37,972 nt of DNA from a virus. Below, in pieces: positions 1 to 7,945 of the stretch. The notes under the pieces were generated by a model. That model was given only the letters and a program-made list of their open reading frames with translations. It searched no databases and was not told the DNA's origin. A program made the position numbers and the translations under genes. How positions within the stretch are numbered: the first letter of the stretch is position 1; each line of letters begins with the position of its first letter. The stretch is from IMG/VR virus record IMGVR_UViG_3300020472_000074, positions 1 through 37,972 of that record. One strand, 5' to 3'.

Positions 1-121
<121 letters not shown>

Positions 122-126
122 AGTCG

Positions 127-148
127 TATATTATTTCGACTTTTGATT
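127..148 (+). repeat. 22-bp direct repeat, copy 1
   Basis: These 22 bases recur exactly at 14299-14320. The similarity continues more weakly into the A-run and the GGTATTTTT that follow both copies. This copy contributes CGACTTT to a small hairpin directly after psbA. Confidence 0.85.
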
Positions 149-151
149 ACC

Positions 152-184
152 AAATACCCCGAAAAAAAATCGGGGTATTTTTTT
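152..184 (+). terminator. Intrinsic terminator after psbA
   Basis: ATACCCCGA pairs with TCGGGGTAT across an A-rich loop, and seven or more T residues follow. A second small hairpin lies just upstream: AAAGTCG (120-126) pairs with CGACTTT (137-143). Together they make a double stem-loop that closes the psbA transcript. Confidence 0.92.
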
Positions 185-207
185 GGTCTGCAGGGATTTT
201 AAAAATA

Positions 208-221
208 TGCTATACTAAATA
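208..221 (+). promoter_or_regulatory. Candidate early promoter (extended -10) for the purC unit
   Basis: TGC followed by TATACT (211-216) is a good extended -10 element, but the -35 region is poor. ACTAAATA (214-221) overlaps it and differs from the T4 late octamer at one position. It lies just after the psbA terminator and about 27 bases before the first start codon, the layout of a stem-loop plus early-promoter cassette. Confidence 0.55.
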
Positions 222-247
222 CTATCACTCACCCCCTACCACTGGCA

Positions 248-433
248 ATGGACTGGGATCTAGAATTACACGCAGAAAAACTCCAGCATATGTTAACAGT
301 CTACCAAGATCACATCGAGGAACTAGAAGCAGAAGCAAAGGAAATGCAGAAGGAGATACTCTTTCTGAAAGAGCAGCTTGACTTAAAAACACTTGGTTAT
401 GAGAAGTATGAAGACCTTAATTCACGAGGGTAA
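248..433 (+). CDS. Small coiled-coil protein, unknown function
   Basis: I do not recognise this 61-residue protein. Residues 10-45 are rich in Glu, Lys and Leu with heptad-like spacing (EELEAEAKEMQKEILFLKEQ), consistent with a single coiled-coil helix. It is the first ORF after the promoter near 211 and overlaps the start of purC by 26 bases, suggesting translational coupling. No clear Shine-Dalgarno sequence precedes the ATG. A real gene is likely from its position and sensible composition, but no function can be given. Confidence 0.6.
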   Translation: MDWDLELHAEKLQHMLTVYQDHIEELEAEAKEMQKEILFLKEQLDLKTLGYEKYEDLNSRG

Positions 434-1106
434 AGTAAAGAGTGTCTATGACTGTCCTGGTGATGCCCAGAAGGTCGAGATGCTTTTTCATGATAAAGTT
501 ACAGCATGGAATGGTAAGCACGTAGAATACCCTGAAGAGAAGGGTGCTACGTGCTGTTTAATTTCTGCGTTACTCTTTGAGGTGCTAGAAAAGGAAGGTA
601 TTAGGACACACTACCTTGATCTACCATCACTTAACACTATGGTGTGTAGGAAACTAACTATCATACCTGTTGAGGTTATCGTTAGGAACATTGCTGCTGG
701 TAGTATCGTAAAGAACACCAACATAACAGAAGGACAGTTAATTAATCCACCTATAGTGGAGTACTTCTTAAAGGATGATGCTAGAGATGATCCTCTCCTT
801 ACATATGATAGAGTAAGACTGATGGGTATTGACCCTGAACCTATGAAGGAGCAAGCACTGCTAGTTAACTATCAGTTGCAATCCTTATTCACCCTTATGG
901 GTATTGACCTTGTAGATTTTAAATTGGAGTTTGGACACGATGCTCACGGCGATTTATTCCTGGCTGATGAACTATCACCTGACAACATGCGACTCTGGAA
1001 AAAAGATACGAAAGAGAGATTCGATAAAGATCTTTTTCGTAAAGATGAAGGAGACATTGTAGAAGCATATAAGAAAATACTATTACAACTGAGGCAGTTC
1101 GCATGA
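408..1106 (+). CDS. purC: Phosphoribosylaminoimidazole-succinocarboxamide synthase (SAICAR synthetase)
   Basis: PurC joins CAIR and aspartate using ATP to make SAICAR, a step of de novo purine synthesis in the cytoplasm. The protein opens MKTLIHEGKVKSVYD, the nucleotide-binding start of the family, and carries both family signatures: LVDFKLEFG near residue 170 and FLADELSPDN near residue 185. At about 232 residues it has the usual bacterial length and looks intact. Start 408 is chosen because family members begin a few residues before EGK; in-frame ATGs at 393 and 399 are possible. The ORF at 248 overlaps it and the next small gene overlaps its stop. It probably raises purine supply for phage DNA synthesis. 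Confidence 0.95.
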   Translation: MKTLIHEGKVKSVYDCPGDAQKVEMLFHDKVTAWNGKHVEYPEEKGATCCLISALLFEVLEKEGIRTHYLDLPSLNTMVCRKLTIIPVEVIVRNIAAGSIVKNTNITEGQLINPPIVEYFLKDDARDDPLLTYDRVRLMGIDPEPMKEQALLVNYQLQSLFTLMGIDLVDFKLEFGHDAHGDLFLADELSPDNMRLWKKDTKERFDKDLFRKDEGDIVEAYKKILLQLRQFA

Positions 1107-1264
1107 AGATTACTCAAAAGATTATTGATGATCTCACTGAGGCATTAGCACACACCAAGAAGGATGGTACTGAGAACTGGAAAGATGGAGATGAAATAGA
1201 TGTCTGTCTTGCTGGTACATTTGCAGCAGATAAATTTATTACATTGATCAATAGATCCAAATGA
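1103..1264 (+). CDS. Small hypothetical protein (53 aa)
   Basis: A 53-codon ORF fills the gap between purC and the oxygenase gene. It overlaps the purC stop by four bases and shares an ATGA with the next gene at 1261. The protein starts MKITQKIIDDLTEALAHTKK and contains the charged segment DGTENWKDGDEIDV; there is no signal peptide or membrane segment. The exact overlaps on both sides are the main support for a translated gene. Function unknown. Confidence 0.72.
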   Translation: MKITQKIIDDLTEALAHTKKDGTENWKDGDEIDVCLAGTFAADKFITLINRSK

Positions 1265-1770
1265 AAGTAATCAGAGACTGTATCTCTCAGAAACTACATG
1301 ATGAATTAAATACTGAGATCAGATCCTTAGCAGGTCATCAGGTTTGGTTGTCTAGTGCAGTAGACTGGTGTGATTCCATCAAGCAAGGTGTTCAGGGTAG
1401 TACATTGACTACACCTATGCCTGATGGATTATGTCAGATGTTAGAAGAAGAGATAAAGGAACACTTACCTCCCTATGATAAACTGAACTGTTCTTTTTAT
1501 ATTTGGCAAGCAAACTCTGGTATTGCCATGCATAATGACAACAACTATAAGTTTGGTGGTACTATCTACCTCAATGATGAGTGGTATCCTCAATGGGGTG
1601 GGTTATATGTGTGGATAGACAAGGGAGCACCAGCGGATGCTGTAGGGCATGCTTTACTGCCTAAGGCTCGGACGTGTGTCCTAAATAATCAGAGTGAGTA
1701 CCATATGGTAACCCCAGTGTCACCATATGCTCAAGCACCACGATTTACAGTACAGTTTAGATCTCAATGA
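1261..1770 (+). CDS. 2OG-Fe(II) oxygenase
   Basis: Members of this superfamily hydroxylate substrates using 2-oxoglutarate and O2. The metal triad is visible as H91-x-D93 in MHNDNNYKFGGTIYLND and H148 in SEYHMVTPV, with the 2OG-binding Arg probably R161 in PRFTVQF. The 169-residue length suits a single double-stranded beta-helix domain. The stop overlaps the start of the proline-rich 1256-residue structural gene in an ATGA, so the two are probably translated together. That makes the structural protein a candidate substrate, which is inference only. It is one of five such oxygenases in the window. Confidence 0.85.
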   Translation: MKVIRDCISQKLHDELNTEIRSLAGHQVWLSSAVDWCDSIKQGVQGSTLTTPMPDGLCQMLEEEIKEHLPPYDKLNCSFYIWQANSGIAMHNDNNYKFGGTIYLNDEWYPQWGGLYVWIDKGAPADAVGHALLPKARTCVLNNQSEYHMVTPVSPYAQAPRFTVQFRSQ

Positions 1771-4700
1771 CGTTAGGTCATACATGTTATAGTTCTGGTC
1801 CGATTCCACTTCTACCAGACGGTGCAATACCTGGTCAGAACCCTGCTCAAACTCAGGGTACACCTCCACCAGTACCTGTCACGCAGCCTGGTGCAGAGAT
1901 TAGAACCATAGTTGGTACATGTTATGGTCCCCCGTTACCTTTAACACCATCAATAGATATACCTCCCTATAGACAGGGACCACAGACACCTCCACCTACC
2001 ATAGATCCTGGTGAAACTATAAGGACTATCGTAGCGAGATGTTATCCACCTATTCTTCCTCCTCCAGTTGGTCCACCACCAGATGGTCCTCCACCACCTG
2101 TTATAGACCCACCTAATTTCTGTGACATTATACCTTGGGAAGAGTTGGGTTTAGAGATACCATCTTTCTGTGGTCAGTTAGATATTATAATTACACCACC
2201 CAGTCCACCACCTGATCTACCTCCATGGTGGGGAAAGGGTGCTGACTGTAAGCGTCTAGCACCACTGTTAGACATGGATCCCCCTGCTGCACGTAAGCAT
2301 GAGGACTGGAACCAGAGTGCATTACAACCACCAGACGGTAAGAAGTTTGTCTGGGTTGTGCTTAGAGACTATGGAACAGGTGTAGATGCAGTACGTAAGG
2401 GTGAAGAATTAATATGTGACAACGAACAGCACCCACAAAACCCTGACTGGGGTGATTGTGTAAAGGATGCTATCGAGTGTCTATTTAAACCATATATTAC
2501 TGGTACATGGAGACCACCTACTGCCAACTGTGAGACACATTATTTTAGAGGTCAGAACTCTACTACAGGTAAGATCTGTGTTAAGAACTGCTTCCCAAAT
2601 CGTATGCCTATCTATGAGTACAGGAAAGGTGCTCCAGTAGGTAACATACAGATCATGCCTTTTGGTAGAGGATTCCATAACCGTAGGTTTGTTACTACTA
2701 GAGCAGATGGTTCGTGGAATGAAAGAAAGGTACGTTGTGAAGGTGGTAACGCAGTCTTTAATAGTACTACTACACAGACACAAACTTTTACTGCCAATGG
2801 ATTGACTATCACTGTCAAGGTCACACCTATAGATGATGGTGGTGAGTATGATAGTAGATGGTGGGTTGAGTCATGGTCAGGAACCATGCCTGCTATTGGT
2901 ACTACATGGGAACACTCATGGAATGCTGGTAAAGGTACAGTATATGTAAAGGTTACTGTTGTTGATGGTGCTGACAGTGGACAAGATCATAGTTATGGTA
3001 GAGAGATGGTAGCACCTGCAGGGTATGATCGTGTTCATACTGGACCTGCTTTCCATATCTTACAGTACCCTGAGAGGGGCACAGTGCCTCTGTATAAGTT
3101 CTATAGTCCCACGACTATAGATACTTTCCTTACGACCAATCCAGGTGCTCCAGACACCGAAGGTGCTGGTGAGAGAGCGACTATGGATGCTGCTGGCATG
3201 TCACAAGGTGAGATATTAGGGTATGCCTTTAAGAATAAAGAGGATGCCATTGCATACTTGGGTGAAGACGAACAGATAGTGGAATTGCATAGGTATTTTG
3301 CTAACTCTGTTACTAACAGTGCATATAATGACCACATGTATTCCATTGTACAGCAGGGTACTGAGACTCCTCCCAAGTATGGAAAGCGTCAGACATATAG
3401 ACTACCCACTAACCCTAAGACTTCATACATCGTTTCATATAAGATGATGAAGCCTGCTGCTTCTTATAAGAACTCATGGGGTGTTGTTATACACAATAAG
3501 GAATGTACTGAGATCTACTGGACTAAGACCATCGAGTCTAATGTTAACCAGAACAGTGAGTTCAGACAGTTTGAGGTTCCATTGTCTGTTCTTAAGACAC
3601 ATCCTGGTCAGGAGATGGGATTCTATCTCATACCTGATGGGCATGACTATAGTGTAACTAATAACGATGCACCTCAGTTCTATCCGTCTGGTGATGGGTG
3701 GAAGAGGACAGGAGGTAGTGCTCAGAGTGATTGGGTGTTCTTCTCTGATCCTCAGATGAATCCAGGTAATAGAAATAAGACCAAGTGGGTAGGTAACAAC
3801 TGGCAGTGGTGGGAAGATTTACTTGCTGGTGATGATGACTACGATGACTTTAAGGTACACTATGAGGTATTAGCAGGAGGCGGTGCCTATTATTATGAGG
3901 GTGTACAGTGCTATGTCTTTGCAGATCCTGCACCAGAGAAGATACTTGTTGATATAGTTGAGAAAGATAATTGTTCTACTAATCTATTTGATGGTACCTT
4001 TGATGATGTACTGTTGACTAGATCAGATTGTGGTCCTCTAGCACCACCTACCACGTGGACTGCAGAGAGTACCATTATGGGATGTGGTACATGTACTGGT
4101 GACTATGTAATGGACATGCATAGAGAGCAGACATTGACCTGTCTTAAGAGTGCTTCTCTGCAACTGAAATCATTTGGTTGTATTATCTCTGCACCTGAGC
4201 AGGAGTGTATGACCTTTAGGTTCCTTGTTAAGAAGAATGGTGCTACCGTAGTCGATGAGACCTATGAGTTAACAACCTTCCCCTTTGTTGGTATGGATAT
4301 AGGTAACTCCTTTAGTGTTGCTAAGAATGATACCGTAACCTTTAGGTTGGAATCAATTGACTCTGGTCCTTATTTCGGTAATGCATCTGCTAACTTTATA
4401 TTCATGGTGAATGGTGCTGAGTTCACTGGGTCATGGTCTGCTAGACTGGGTACTATATCTGCTGATGATAAGATTGCTGGTCGTGCTGAGACCTATGCTA
4501 GTAATCCCTATGGTGGTGGATCTATTAAGAAGATGTCTGTTGAGGTGTGGGATCACGAGAAGAAAGAGTGGAGTCCTGCTGTTAATGTTTGGGATAATGG
4601 ACAACAGAATACTAATAATGCTAATGGTCAGACAGCAGATTGGTCTAATGTATACTTCAGTGGTAACACTTGGAACTGTTCTGGTTTAGACCCATGTCCT

Positions 4701-5537
4701 GCACCATACTATGAGAATGGTACGACGGATCGTAATGGACATGTACTTACTACTCGTATTAATGCCAATGGTCAGACTACTAATGATGGTATCCAGTACG
4801 ACAAACTATTTGGACACTCACGTGGTCTGATCATGAAGGCTTCAGAACCTAATGTCAGGAACACCAGTGACCTAGGTAACATGACTGACTGGGTGCACCA
4901 TTCTATAGGTGACGGTTATACTTCTTGGTTCATTAACAAACAGTTATCCAAGGCAGGTGATGCACAAGATGCTATCAATGACATAGATGCTGTGTATTCA
5001 GCAGGTATACAGGCATGGAACGGTGCTGTAACTGGTCCTGCATACAATGGATCCTATAGTAAGATGGCATTCTTCCACGACTATGTACTAGGTGCTGCAT
5101 TGGATGGTACATTTAGAACCTTGGTACAACCAACAGGTAAGGTACGCATGGCATTCTGGCCCTATGCTGACGAGGGTGATGAGGATGCAAGAGATAGGTG
5201 GGGTTGTGCTATAGAACTATTCGGTTTGGTTAATGCTGGCAGTAACTATAGACAAGGAGACCAATTTGAGTTAGTATGGCCACCTAGGCAACCAAAAGAC
5301 ACTGCTTATCAAGCACTGCCTGGTACTACTCCTTACTTCCCTAAGGATGACCCCTCTTATTCTTTCCCAGACAGGTTAGAGTTATTAGTACGAGGGGAGG
5401 AGGATCCAGAGCAGTTCACACCTAGAGAAGCATTCTATCAAGAGTCACACAACAGAACCTCTAACGTTTGGTTACTCTGTCAACATAAGATAGATAGAGT
5501 TAGATTTAGAATCACCATTGATGAGATTACAACATGA
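1767..5537 (+). CDS. Large virion-type protein, proline/cysteine-rich N-terminus, DUF5648-like and DUF4114-like segments
   Basis: This 1256-residue protein has no signal peptide. Residues 1-130 are very proline-rich and contain imperfect repeats of about 40 residues, with IRTIVGTCY at 45-53 and IRTIVARCY at 85-93; an earlier HTCY at 5-8 belongs to the same pattern. Residues about 430-525 resemble DUF5648 (PLYKFYSPTTIDTFLTTNP, later ELHRYF). Residues about 608-705 resemble DUF4114 (DWVFFSDPQMNP, then WEDLLAGDDDYDDF), a Ca-type acidic module of extracellular proteins. The remainder is beta-rich with Cys and Trp. A fibre, adhesin or decoration role is likely, possibly in host attachment. Oxygenase genes lie on both sides. 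The domain names come from pattern memory, not a search. Confidence 0.75.
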   Translation: MTLGHTCYSSGPIPLLPDGAIPGQNPAQTQGTPPPVPVTQPGAEIRTIVGTCYGPPLPLTPSIDIPPYRQGPQTPPPTIDPGETIRTIVARCYPPILPPPVGPPPDGPPPPVIDPPNFCDIIPWEELGLEIPSFCGQLDIIITPPSPPPDLPPWWGKGADCKRLAPLLDMDPPAARKHEDWNQSALQPPDGKKFVWVVLRDYGTGVDAVRKGEELICDNEQHPQNPDWGDCVKDAIECLFKPYITGTWRPPTANCETHYFRGQNSTTGKICVKNCFPNRMPIYEYRKGAPVGNIQIMPFGRGFHNRRFVTTRADGSWNERKVRCEGGNAVFNSTTTQTQTFTANGLTITVKVTPIDDGGEYDSRWWVESWSGTMPAIGTTWEHSWNAGKGTVYVKVTVVDGADSGQDHSYGREMVAPAGYDRVHTGPAFHILQYPERGTVPLYKFYSPTTIDTFLTTNPGAPDTEGAGERATMDAAGMSQGEILGYAFKNKEDAIAYLGEDEQIVELHRYFANSVTNSAYNDHMYSIVQQGTETPPKYGKRQTYRLPTNPKTSYIVSYKMMKPAASYKNSWGVVIHNKECTEIYWTKTIESNVNQNSEFRQFEVPLSVLKTHPGQEMGFYLIPDGHDYSVTNNDAPQFYPSGDGWKRTGGSAQSDWVFFSDPQMNPGNRNKTKWVGNNWQWWEDLLAGDDDYDDFKVHYEVLAGGGAYYYEGVQCYVFADPAPEKILVDIVEKDNCSTNLFDGTFDDVLLTRSDCGPLAPPTTWTAESTIMGCGTCTGDYVMDMHREQTLTCLKSASLQLKSFGCIISAPEQECMTFRFLVKKNGATVVDETYELTTFPFVGMDIGNSFSVAKNDTVTFRLESIDSGPYFGNASANFIFMVNGAEFTGSWSARLGTISADDKIAGRAETYASNPYGGGSIKKMSVEVWDHEKKEWSPAVNVWDNGQQNTNNANGQTADWSNVYFSGNTWNCSGLDPCPAPYYENGTTDRNGHVLTTRINANGQTTNDGIQYDKLFGHSRGLIMKASEPNVRNTSDLGNMTDWVHHSIGDGYTSWFINKQLSKAGDAQDAINDIDAVYSAGIQAWNGAVTGPAYNGSYSKMAFFHDYVLGAALDGTFRTLVQPTGKVRMAFWPYADEGDEDARDRWGCAIELFGLVNAGSNYRQGDQFELVWPPRQPKDTAYQALPGTTPYFPKDDPSYSFPDRLELLVRGEEDPEQFTPREAFYQESHNRTSNVWLLCQHKIDRVRFRITIDEITT

Positions 5538-5869
5538 GTAACGCTGAAGGATTTGGACCAAGAGCAACTAAGGCAGACAGAGATCTTTATAAGTCTGCTA
5601 GAGAGTTGTCTGCTATTCATAAGGTTCTTAGGAAGAACCCAAGCGATAGTGCTGGTCGTCGCAAGATGTTAAAGCAACTGAAGAGATACTATCGTGGTCC
5701 TCTTGCTGAACTAGATCGTATTGACATGAAGGAACCCACCTTCCCTAAGGATGCTGAGTGGATGAAGACAGATGAGGAGATAGAACAGATAGAACAAGAT
5801 CAGAAGGTTCAGATCAATACAGATAAACTTCGTCAATCATTGGGTAAAGATGTTTCAGAAACTAATTAA
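5534..5869 (+). CDS. Hypothetical charged helical protein
   Basis: The 111-residue protein is strongly charged and looks helical: Lys/Arg-rich in the middle (RRKMLKQLKRYYRG), acidic towards the end (DEEIEQIEQDQK). No membrane segment, signal peptide or known motif is visible. Its ATG overlaps the stop of the large structural gene in an ATGA, and its 3' end overlaps the next oxygenase by 20 bases. It therefore belongs to the same operon and may help fold or assemble the large protein, but that is inference from position only. Confidence 0.72.
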   Translation: MSNAEGFGPRATKADRDLYKSARELSAIHKVLRKNPSDSAGRRKMLKQLKRYYRGPLAELDRIDMKEPTFPKDAEWMKTDEEIEQIEQDQKVQINTDKLRQSLGKDVSETN

Positions 5870-6410
5870 CCCTAAGACTGAAACCTATAAGTTAGTTAAG
5901 CAGTTCGCACTATCACCAGAGTTTCCATGGTTCTACGTGGAGAATGCCACACCACAGGATGTATCTGATGATAAGTTCCAAACTGTACCCTTCTACAGTC
6001 ATGTACTGATAGCAAGACCTAAGTGGCAGGGCATAGGTGGTAACTATATGTTCCCTGAACCTCAGTCAGAGCATTTAACACAGTTCTACCCTCTATTAGA
6101 GGAGATTATGGTTGCGAATGAGATACCAGTCACCACATTGCTCAGATATAATGTGAACTGTACTCATCCACAGGAAGATGATCGGTTATCCACACCACAC
6201 ATCGATCACCCCTATCCTCACAAGAATATAATTGTGTACCTCCAAGGCGAAGGTGACACAGTGTGTTTCCCAGATGGAGTTGATCCATCATGGTCAAATG
6301 CTGACAGTTTTACACCAGAAGAGGATGATGTGGTAGTATTTGAGGGACTTCACTGCATGAGACCACCCGAAACAGGGAGGAGGATTGTTTTAGTTGCTAC
6401 ATTCATTTAG
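5850..6410 (+). CDS. 2OG-Fe(II) oxygenase
   Basis: This 186-residue protein shows the double-stranded beta-helix pattern of 2OG oxygenases. Metal ligands are H117-x-D119 in TPHIDHPYPHKNIIVYL and H168 in FEGLHCMRPP, with a 2OG-binding Arg in GRRIVLVATFI (R177 or R178). The N-terminal 60 residues are variable, as is common among phage members. The start overlaps the previous ORF by 20 bases. It is the last gene of the first operon, since a promoter and an independent unit follow. The substrate is unknown. Confidence 0.82.
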   Translation: MFQKLINPKTETYKLVKQFALSPEFPWFYVENATPQDVSDDKFQTVPFYSHVLIARPKWQGIGGNYMFPEPQSEHLTQFYPLLEEIMVANEIPVTTLLRYNVNCTHPQEDDRLSTPHIDHPYPHKNIIVYLQGEGDTVCFPDGVDPSWSNADSFTPEEDDVVVFEGLHCMRPPETGRRIVLVATFI

Positions 6411-6447
6411 TTTCCCCAAGTTCACGCCAGTTTCTCAACTGGCACAC

Positions 6448-6481
6448 TTGACAGGATTTTAAAAGTCTGTTAGTATAAATA
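6448..6481 (+). promoter_or_regulatory. Strong promoter with overlapping sigma-70 and late elements
   Basis: TTGACA (6448-6453), a 17-base spacer and TAGTAT (6471-6476) make a good sigma-70 promoter. TATAAATA (6474-6481) is a perfect T4-type late octamer overlapping the -10. The downstream gene could be read both by host-type holoenzyme and by gp55/gp33-modified polymerase. Confidence 0.8.
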
Positions 6482-6516
6482 ACTTAACATAACAACACAG
6501 GACTCGAAAGATCGTA

Positions 6517-6573
6517 CCCCTGCGTCGAATGTTTAAAGATTTCCATGTCGAGGAAGTCAAACATCCGCAGGGG
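6517..6573 (+). promoter_or_regulatory. Structured 5' leader of the secreted beta-barrel gene
   Basis: The leader is about 115 bases long. CCCCTGCG (6517-6524) is exactly complementary to CGCAGGGG (6566-6573), enclosing about 41 bases that include a second short complementarity around TCGA and TCGA. No clear Shine-Dalgarno site precedes the ATG at 6604, so folding of this leader may control translation or RNA stability. That role is inferred. Confidence 0.6.
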
Positions 6574-6603
6574 TTTATCCTTGCGAGACACTACACATCT
6601 ATT

Positions 6604-6990
6604 ATGTCTATTAAATCAACAATCGCTGCTATCGCAGCAAGCCCTTTTCTACTCGCTGGAGCCGCCTTTGCTGGTCCTTACGTGAATGTAGAAAGCAATC
6701 TATCATATCCTGATGGAGACTATTCTGCCGCAACTACCGACGTTCACGTAGGTTATGAAGGTGGAGAAGGACAACTCGGCTACTACGTACAAGCAGGTCC
6801 TGCATTTGTACATAGCGAATCTGCTTCTGATACAGAAACAGAATTCTCAGGTAAGGTTGGTCTTAACGTAGCTGCTACTGAATCTCTTGGAGTATACGGC
6901 GAAATCGCTGGTATCTCTAATGGCGAAGACAGTGGTGGAGACACCATCATTGACTGGGGTGCTAAAGTTGGTGCTAAGTTCACTTTCTGA
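6604..6990 (+). CDS. Secreted outer-membrane beta-barrel-like protein
   Basis: The 128-residue product starts MSIKSTIAAIAASPFLLAGA and has a clear Sec signal peptide ending AFA before GPYVNVE. The mature part alternates polar and aromatic/hydrophobic residues in strands (VHVGYEG, LGYYVQAGPAF, GKVGLNVAA, GVYGEIAGI) and ends in GAKVGAKFTF. A terminal Phe is the usual outer-membrane barrel signal. I chose 6604 because the signal peptide begins there; an in-frame ATG at 6529 would put 25 charged residues in front and disrupt the leader hairpin. All glutamates are encoded by GAA, unlike its neighbours, suggesting high expression. It has its own promoter and terminator. Remodelling of the host envelope is possible. 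Confidence 0.85.
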   Translation: MSIKSTIAAIAASPFLLAGAAFAGPYVNVESNLSYPDGDYSAATTDVHVGYEGGEGQLGYYVQAGPAFVHSESASDTETEFSGKVGLNVAATESLGVYGEIAGISNGEDSGGDTIIDWGAKVGAKFTF

Positions 6991-7006
6991 TCACTGATCA
7001 ATATAA

Positions 7007-7014
7007 ACTAAATA
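7007..7014 (+). promoter_or_regulatory. Weak late-promoter-like octamer before glutaredoxin
   Basis: ACTAAATA lies directly upstream of the 7015-7038 terminator hairpin and 41 bases before the glutaredoxin ATG. A transcript from it would begin inside or after the hairpin and so bypass termination. One mismatch from consensus, hence low confidence. Confidence 0.3.
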
Positions 7015-7038
7015 GGGTGTCTCATGACACCCTTTTTT
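7015..7038 (+). terminator. Intrinsic terminator after the beta-barrel gene
   Basis: GGGTGTC (7015-7021) pairs perfectly with GACACCC (7026-7032) around a four-base loop TCAT, followed by six T residues. It makes the 6604 gene monocistronic. Confidence 0.95.
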
Positions 7039-7054
7039 ATTGGAGAATAAACAT

Positions 7055-7303
7055 ATGGCAAATCCTGGTGGTACAGTAATCTACACCCGAAGTGGGTGTC
7101 CCTATTGCACAAAGATAAAAGAGGTGTATAATGCTAAGGGATGGCCCTTCACTGATTACTCTCTAGGCAATCAGTTCACACGTGAACAGTTTAAACAGGA
7201 GTTTGGTCAGCAGGCAACGTTCCCTCAGGTACTCATCAACGGTCAACGTATTGGTGGGTGTACAGAAACAATTAAATTTCTAAGGGAGACTAAGCAACTC
7301 TGA
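7055..7303 (+). CDS. Glutaredoxin
   Basis: The 82-residue protein has the glutaredoxin active site CPYC in TRSGCPYCTKIKEVY, the cis-Pro segment TFPQVLINGQRIGG and the CTE turn after it. Glutaredoxins reduce disulfides with glutathione, and phage versions commonly supply electrons to ribonucleotide reductase. Start 7055 is supported by GGAG at 7042-7045 with nine bases of spacing; an in-frame TTG at 7040 would overlap that site. Its stop overlaps the next ATG, and the 7015-7038 terminator lies just before it. Any transcription would have to start within or read through that terminator; ACTAAATA at 7007-7014 is a possible weak late site. Confidence 0.95.
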   Translation: MANPGGTVIYTRSGCPYCTKIKEVYNAKGWPFTDYSLGNQFTREQFKQEFGQQATFPQVLINGQRIGGCTETIKFLRETKQL

Positions 7304-7680
7304 TGCCTAACTACGACCCTGATAATGAAGCTCTTTACTCTTTGTTAGATAAAGCGATTGACACTGCGATGATCCAACAGAAGTTTCTTTTTAACATGAA
7401 GAAATATCTTGAGGATCATTCGTACACTCGTAAACAGACGAAAGAATTGTTAGAATCTTCAGTCATGAATGAGGTTGTCACTAACACTGGCGATCTCAAT
7501 GGGTACTTAGACGGTGATAAGCAATGCAAAGAAGCATACGGTCACCTAAAGAAGGTACAGGTGGTTAAGATTCGTAATTATCTTGCTAAGATAACAACGG
7601 ATGTTCATGAGTACTATGCTCATCGAAAACCAGGCAGACCTAAAGGTTCTAAAAACAAGAGAAAGAAGGCATCTAAATAA
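7303..7680 (+). CDS. Hypothetical protein with C-terminal AT-hook-like tail
   Basis: The first 105 residues look helical with no recognised domain. The C-terminus is strongly basic and contains KPGRPKGSKNKRKK, matching the GRP core of AT-hook motifs that bind the minor groove of A/T-rich DNA. The start overlaps the stop of the glutaredoxin gene by one base. DNA binding is a reasonable guess from the tail alone; the target and role are unknown. A TCTAAATA at 7672-7679, at its 3' end, resembles a late promoter for the next gene. Confidence 0.75.
   Translation: MPNYDPDNEALYSLLDKAIDTAMIQQKFLFNMKKYLEDHSYTRKQTKELLESSVMNEVVTNTGDLNGYLDGDKQCKEAYGHLKKVQVVKIRNYLAKITTDVHEYYAHRKPGRPKGSKNKRKKASK
7672..7679 (+). 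promoter_or_regulatory. Weak late-promoter-like octamer before the 7703 gene
   Basis: TCTAAATA overlaps the stop of the AT-hook gene and lies 24 bases before the membrane-protein ATG. One mismatch from consensus. Confidence 0.3.
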
Positions 7681-7702
7681 AAAAAAGTAAGGGAGTATCC
7701 GT

Positions 7703-7945
7703 ATGGAACATTTAGATTTTTTATACATTTCTCTCTTTCTGACCATCGGAAGTTTTCTACTAGGGTTCCTAGTATCTTGGAACATCAAAGCAGTCTATGA
7801 TTCATGGGTTGCTAGAGCAGACTATGCTGCTATGGTCATGCACCCTGAAATGTATGACGAACATGGCGCACTAATTAGTCCTGACGAGTTGATGTACTTG
7901 CGAATTACTGACGATGATGATACAATTGATGATGACGATGAGTAA
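7703..7945 (+). CDS. Small membrane protein with acidic tail
   Basis: This 80-residue protein has one clear N-terminal transmembrane helix (about residues 6-27, LYISLFLTIGSFLLGFLVSW) and a very acidic C-terminus (DDDDTIDDDDE). Upstream AAGGGAG at about 7688-7694 is a plausible ribosome site for the 7703 ATG. The topology suggests an inner-membrane anchor with a cytoplasmic acidic domain. It is followed after three bases by the DUF6433 gene. Function unknown. Confidence 0.75.
   Translation: MEHLDFLYISLFLTIGSFLLGFLVSWNIKAVYDSWVARADYAAMVMHPEMYDEHGALISPDELMYLRITDDDDTIDDDDE

Noticed and set aside
6529-6603. In-frame upstream ATG extending the beta-barrel protein by 25 residues
   Set aside because: It lies inside the leader hairpin, has no ribosome site and would hide the signal peptide behind charged residues.
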